Source: Spirochaetia bacterium UBA5550
GTDB lineage: Bacteria > Spirochaetota > UBA4802 > UBA5550
Reading direction: 5' to 3'
NCBI GenBank assembly: GCA_002425885.1
Contig: DINC01000393.1
Location: 1-10,024 of the forward strand
Length of the DNA stretch: 10,024 nt
Shown piece by piece: positions 5,955-10,024 of the stretch (position 1 is its first letter; every line of letters begins with the position of its first letter). The notes beneath the pieces were generated by a model. The model was not told the origin of the DNA and did no database searches. It worked only from the letters and a program-made list of their open reading frames with translations. The position numbers and the translations under genes are program-made.

Positions 5955-8900
5955 TTAATCTTTACGCTTTTTCGAGCGTGGCGGCTGCGTCACCGGAATC
6001 AGCTCCGTTTCTGCCTGCATTATCTTCGGCTGATAGATTGTCCCGCTCATTTTAAAACCGAAAATTGATAACTTGGCAGCAGCAAAGCCCTTAATATCCT
6101 CCGCAACATAATAGAAGCACGGGATAAGTACCAGTGTGATAAAAGTAGCGAACATCAGCCCGTATCCAAATGCGAGGGCAAGTGGTGATACAAGGTAATC
6201 CTTCCCTCCAAATCCATACATTACCGGAAGGAGTTCCAATATCATTGATCCTGCAGTAAGTATGATAGGCCGGAGCCTCACAACGCCCCCTTCAATAAGT
6301 GCCTCATTCAGGTTCATACCCTGGTCCCTGAACTTGTTAATAAACTGAACAAGGACAAGCGTGTTGCTTACAATGATACCTGCAAGACTGAAGAGTCCCA
6401 GAGTACTCATAAATGACAGAGGTTGCCCATGAGTGAATAACGCGAAGATAACACCCACAAGTGCAAATGGTATTGCTATCATAATAACCACAGGCATTAT
6501 AAGAGACTTCATATACACCGTAAGCACAACAAAGATAAATATCAGCGCAGCGAAAAAGAGAGTTCCCAGTTCACTCATGGATTCGTTGGTATCCTCCTGC
6601 TCACCGCCGTACCTGATAATATATCCAGGATAGCGCTTCTCTATATCGGCAAATTTATTTTCAAGGATTTTTGTAACATCAACAGGAGTAATAATTTTTG
6701 TATCTACATCAGCCTGTACCTGCACAAGTCTCTTGAAGTTGAGTCTGTTAATCTGTGAATACCCCTTGTCAATCTTAACATTGCTTACAGAATCCAGTGG
6801 AATAAGGCCTCCTGTCATATTGGCAATCTTAACGTCGCGAAGGCCTGACATCTTTTCACGTGCGGTCTCCTCGAACCTCACGCGTACACCAACCTCTTCC
6901 TCGTTCTGGTTAACTTTAGTTGCCACAGCCCCGGTAAAAGAGGCATTTATTGCCGATGCTATATCATAAGCTGAAACTCCGGTCCACGCAGCCATCCTTT
7001 CATTTACTGTGTACTGGTATTCAGTCTTACCGCTTTCGAGATCTATTGTTATATCCCTTACACCTTTAACTTCAGCAAGGTAAGCTGTATATTCAGCAGC
7101 AATCTTATTGATGACCTCAAAGTCCTCACCCTGTATCTCAACGTTTACAGGTTTTCCCACTGGTGGACCGTCAAACACGTTATCAACCTTTATGTTGAGA
7201 TATTTTGAGATAATCCCTTTATCCTGGGCTTCTGTAATCCTTTTTCTCAGATCCTGGTTAATCACATCCGCGATTCTATTTCTCTCTTTTTCAGGGACAA
7301 GATATATTTCGAACGTACTCTTGTATGTCGCCTTACCGGGTTTTGGGTCAATAATTTCAGTATACTCCTCACCAACATAGAGGTGAAGAGCCTTAAACTC
7401 TTTCGCGGGAACTGATTCAAGAATAAGCTTTTCGAACTTCTTCATCTCGTAAAGATTTGATTCAAGGTTGATTTCAAATGGAAGTTTAACACTGATCCGG
7501 ATCTGTTCCTCACCGCCCCCTGTAACAAACTTGAAACCGATCTTGGGTACGAGAGAGAGTGAAACAACAAAGAGTACCAGCAATATCCCTATGGTTACAT
7601 ACCTGTGTTTCAGCGCAGCAGTTACCATTTTCTTATACAAATTCTGTACCTGCCCGAAAAGACCCTCATCAATATTTTCATCTTCTTTCTGAATATTTTT
7701 AAGTGACCTGTCTATTTTATTGCCGAAAAATTTTGACAATAACTTCTGTGGCAGTGTCTCATCCCTTTTATCCTTCCCTTTCTTATGAGATTCGCTGAGG
7801 AACATATTCAGAAACATCGGAAGGATAAACATAGCTATTATCCATGACGCAATTAGCGTAATAATGATCACTGTAGGTATGGCTTTAACAAATTTTCCGA
7901 TCATCCCCGATACAAGGAGAAGAGGCATGAATGCAGCGACAATACATATCAGTGTGACAGTAACAGACATAAAGACTTCCGAGACACCTGTTTCAACAGC
8001 TTCTCTCCTCTTCATACCGTGTTCCATATACCTGTGGCTGTTTTCAGCAATAACTATACTGAAATCCACCATCATCCCCAGAACCATGATCATACCAAAA
8101 AGACTTACTATATTAATCGTTATCCCCATGTACCACATGGCCGTGAAAGTGACCATAAATGTTACCGGTATACCGGCAAGAACAAGCATTGACATCCGGC
8201 GTCCAAGAAGGAGAAACATGAATAATCCCAGCACAACAAAACCTAAAGCCGCCTCATGTACCACTGAAGCTATCCTGCTGCTGGTCCTCTCGCTCTGATC
8301 ATTAAAGAAAGATATATCAACATCCTCATAACCGGATAGAGAATATCCTGCAACTATCTTCTTCATCCTGTCAGAAAGTTCAATTTCATCAGCACTCCTT
8401 TTTTTCCAGAGTTTGAAAATAACAGCCTGTTTACCGTTAAACCTCTGATGAACATCTGCCTCTTCGTATGTATCTGTAATCTTTGCTATATCACCAATGC
8501 GTAATGCGTATCCTGTATCATTACCCCTGATTACAGTATTTCGTATTTCTTCAGCATTTTTAAATTGTCCCTTTGTCCTGAGTACAAACTCTTTTTTCCC
8601 TATTCTGAGAGCTCCACCCGGGAAGTCGATATTCCTCATCTTCAAAGCGCTGACTATTGAGTTCATCCCGATCCTGTATTTCTCAAGCGCATTAGGATCA
8701 ACCTCGACAAGATACTCTCTGTCATAGTACCCTAGCTTATCCACTTCCGCAATTCCATCAATATCATAGAAAAAATTTTCCGATTTGTTCGCAAACTCCC
8801 TGAGTTTTGAATACGGCACATTGTCATCTTTTCCTGTAAATGCCACGCTTACAAGTTCTGTATTGTCAAAAGTAACCTCAGCCACGAGTGGTTTCTGCGC

Positions 8901-9269
8901 TGCTGATGGAAGATTTGATACCTGCTCCACTGCATCCTTGATATCCTGAACGACCTTTTTCTTATCCGATGCTTTATCCTCGATAAAAACAACAATAAGA
9001 GAAACATTTTCGACGTTGTACGCACGCACCTTGTCAAGATTGCTTATGCTGCGAAGTTTTTTCTCTATGGGGATAGAGATAAGCTCCTCGGCATCAGAAG
9101 GTGACGCGCCGGGATATACTGTTGTAATGGTAACCATATCGAATTTTATGTCAGGGACTGACTCCCTGTTGATTCCGGAGAAAGTGGTTATGCCTGCCAG
9201 AATTATTATTGCTACAACAAGATTGATCAGAAGTTTCTGGTCAAGGAGATAGCTTATAAGTTTTTTCAT
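5955..9269 (-). CDS. RND superfamily efflux transporter permease (AcrB/HAE-1-like)
   Basis: A 1104-residue inner-membrane proton-driven pump with the duplicated RND plan: one helix at about 12-31, a periplasmic domain to about 335, helices about 338-490, a cytoplasmic linker rich in K/E (about 492-545), one helix about 557-575, a second periplasmic domain to about 898, and helices about 900-1057. Signatures include YPGASPSDAEELISIPIEKKL (52-72), the TM4 block GMMVDFSIVIAENSHRYMEHG (398-418) and RLRPIILT (998-1005). TM4 has D402 and E409, but AcrB Asp408 is replaced by F403, and the TM10 Lys940 position reads S968 (VSNT). The family uses TolC channels and a periplasmic adaptor; no adaptor gene is adjacent. 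The C-terminal tail is extended by about 45 residues (PPRSKKRKD end). The start at 9269 follows AGAGGAAA (9271-9278), which overlaps the end of tetR, suggesting translational coupling. The substrate (drug, bile salt, lipid or metal) cannot be assigned. Confidence 0.93.
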   Translation of the reverse strand: MKKLISYLLDQKLLINLVVAIIILAGITTFSGINRESVPDIKFDMVTITTVYPGASPSDAEELISIPIEKKLRSISNLDKVRAYNVENVSLIVVFIEDKASDKKKVVQDIKDAVEQVSNLPSAAQKPLVAEVTFDNTELVSVAFTGKDDNVPYSKLREFANKSENFFYDIDGIAEVDKLGYYDREYLVEVDPNALEKYRIGMNSIVSALKMRNIDFPGGALRIGKKEFVLRTKGQFKNAEEIRNTVIRGNDTGYALRIGDIAKITDTYEEADVHQRFNGKQAVIFKLWKKRSADEIELSDRMKKIVAGYSLSGYEDVDISFFNDQSERTSSRIASVVHEAALGFVVLGLFMFLLLGRRMSMLVLAGIPVTFMVTFTAMWYMGITINIVSLFGMIMVLGMMVDFSIVIAENSHRYMEHGMKRREAVETGVSEVFMSVTVTLICIVAAFMPLLLVSGMIGKFVKAIPTVIIITLIASWIIAMFILPMFLNMFLSESHKKGKDKRDETLPQKLLSKFFGNKIDRSLKNIQKEDENIDEGLFGQVQNLYKKMVTAALKHRYVTIGILLVLFVVSLSLVPKIGFKFVTGGGEEQIRISVKLPFEINLESNLYEMKKFEKLILESVPAKEFKALHLYVGEEYTEIIDPKPGKATYKSTFEIYLVPEKERNRIADVINQDLRKRITEAQDKGIISKYLNIKVDNVFDGPPVGKPVNVEIQGEDFEVINKIAAEYTAYLAEVKGVRDITIDLESGKTEYQYTVNERMAAWTGVSAYDIASAINASFTGAVATKVNQNEEEVGVRVRFEETAREKMSGLRDVKIANMTGGLIPLDSVSNVKIDKGYSQINRLNFKRLVQVQADVDTKIITPVDVTKILENKFADIEKRYPGYIIRYGGEQEDTNESMSELGTLFFAALIFIFVVLTVYMKSLIMPVVIMIAIPFALVGVIFALFTHGQPLSFMSTLGLFSLAGIIVSNTLVLVQFINKFRDQGMNLNEALIEGGVVRLRPIILTAGSMILELLPVMYGFGGKDYLVSPLALAFGYGLMFATFITLVLIPCFYYVAEDIKGFAAAKLSIFGFKMSGTIYQPKIMQAETELIPVTQPPRSKKRKD

Positions 9270-9278
9270 ATTTCCTCT

Positions 9279-9935
9279 TTATGATTTTTTACTTTTCCGC
9301 TTTGACTCAGCTGGTTTATTAAAAAAGATGCTGTTAAGAACAAGATCAATGATGCTCTTTCTTCTCTGTTCAAGAAAATCCCTTTCATCCTTAACTTCAA
9401 TATCAAGAGAATCTGTGATTAATTGTGAAAAAAAGTGTATAATAACCATACCTATAATGTTGATCATCAGATGATCAGTATCAATATTGCGGATAAACTT
9501 TTCGGCCTTCCCTCTTTCTATGACTTTTCTCAGTCCGGCTGTCGGGGTTTTGTCACCATGATTACTCTTAAAATACTTTATAGCAACCGGTATCTCCTCA
9601 GCACCGCTACTCATTGCATCGACCATTATCTTTGTATAGTACTGGTTATCACTGAAGAAAGTTATCTGTGCGGATATAAAATTCTCAAGAACCCTGATGT
9701 ATTCATTTCTATTAATTTCCTCTCCATCAACTACATCAGAAATTGAAAAAGATGCTTTATTAAAAACTGTCTTAAGCACTTCGAGATAAAGTTCATCCTT
9801 GCTGTGAAAAATATAATATATCATTGCTTTATTGATATGAGCCAGTGCTGCTATATCCTCCATGCGAGCACCGTATCTTCCTTTCCTTGCAAAGACCGGT
9901 ATGGCTGCATCAAGTATTCTTTCTCTGCTTGTCAT
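9279..9935 (-). CDS. TetR family transcriptional regulator
   Basis: A 218-residue repressor of the TetR/AcrR type. The N-terminal DNA-binding domain (about 3-50) reads RERILDAAIPVFARKGRYGA, then MEDIAALAHINKAMIYYIFHSKDEL, which contains the helix-turn-helix (about 25-45) and the usual YYxFxSKDEL end. The remaining all-helical part binds a ligand and dimerises in this family. It ends in a basic tail (KRKSKKS). A very strong ribosome binding site, GGAGGAGG (9941-9948), lies five bases before the ATG. It is the first gene of the operon and is followed after 9 nt by the RND pump, so it most likely represses its own operon and is released by a pump substrate (inference from arrangement). Confidence 0.93.
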   Translation of the reverse strand: MTSRERILDAAIPVFARKGRYGARMEDIAALAHINKAMIYYIFHSKDELYLEVLKTVFNKASFSISDVVDGEEINRNEYIRVLENFISAQITFFSDNQYYTKIMVDAMSSGAEEIPVAIKYFKSNHGDKTPTAGLRKVIERGKAEKFIRNIDTDHLMINIIGMVIIHFFSQLITDSLDIEVKDERDFLEQRRKSIIDLVLNSIFFNKPAESKRKSKKS

Positions 9936-9940
9936 ATATA

Positions 9941-9948
9941 CCTCCTCC
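9941..9948 (-). promoter_or_regulatory. Strong ribosome binding site of tetR
   Basis: GGAGGAGG on the minus strand, five bases from the ATG at 9935. It is close to the full anti-16S match and fixes the TetR start. It is the strongest site in the window and heads the efflux operon. Confidence 0.75.
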
Positions 9949-9961
9949 GTATAATCATCAG

Positions 9962-10006
9962 GTTTAATTAAAATATTTAACCATCTGATTTAACATTTAC
10001 GTTAAC
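9962..10006 (-). promoter_or_regulatory. AT-rich operator/promoter region of the efflux operon
   Basis: Upstream of tetR, TTAAC on the plus strand occurs at 9977-9981, 9990-9994 and 10002-10006, spaced 13 and 12 bp. The last two copies also give TTAAC-N6-GTTAA (9990-10005). A palindromic GTTAAC is at 10001-10006. This is a reasonable place for the TetR protein to bind. No -35/-10 pair stands out; TTATAC near 9948-9953 is too close to the ribosome binding site to be confident. Confidence 0.35.
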
Positions 10007-10024
10007 AAGAAAAGAAAAAAGAGG

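Noticed and set aside
7864..8298. 144-codon frame antisense to the RND gene
   Set aside because: It lies wholly opposite conserved transmembrane coding sequence and has no recognisable domain. It is a shadow of the hydrophobic codon pattern.

Overview
The window reads as a chromosomal segment of a Gram-negative bacterium. It encodes an outer-membrane TolC-type channel with a signal peptide and an inner-membrane RND pump. Composition is moderately AT-rich, promoters are sigma70-like, and most genes have a GGAG-type ribosome binding site. Several families of palindromic intergenic repeats are present. The ferritin-VIT fusion, the HEPN/MNT pair and the repeats would fit a deltaproteobacterium, Nitrospirota or a similar environmental lineage. 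I cannot fix the phylum from the sequence, and nothing here looks like phage or plasmid.

Left part (1-1620). A minimal nucleotidyltransferase (MntA/MNT-type antitoxin) lies on the minus strand, preceded by what looks like only the C-terminal tail of its HEPN toxin partner. That tail still has a strong promoter and ribosome binding site. A divergent gene follows on the plus strand: a ferritin-like diiron domain fused to a VIT1/CCC1 membrane transporter, predicted to handle iron. Between the two promoters are four CTCAA motifs spaced exactly 11 bp apart.

Middle (1621-4305). A roughly 190-bp composite palindromic repeat precedes dinB (DNA polymerase IV). The dinB promoter is placed so that transcription should start at the A of the ATG, giving a leaderless message. 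A second copy of part of the repeat lies just after dinB, followed by a different palindromic repeat, then a perfect 10+10 operator-like palindrome and a MarC-family membrane protein. Between the convergent ends of marC and tolC lies the most unusual element: about 340 bp of 21-22 bp repeats arranged as a four-part higher-order repeat (A-B-C-D, 85-86 bp) in four copies. It keeps two-helical-turn phasing throughout.

Right part (4306-9935, minus strand). A compact operon reads tetR, RND transporter, tolC. The TetR regulator comes first and its stop codon nearly touches the RND start, so the regulator probably controls its own operon. The usual periplasmic adaptor (HlyD/AcrA type) is absent between regulator and pump, which is unusual for a tripartite efflux operon.
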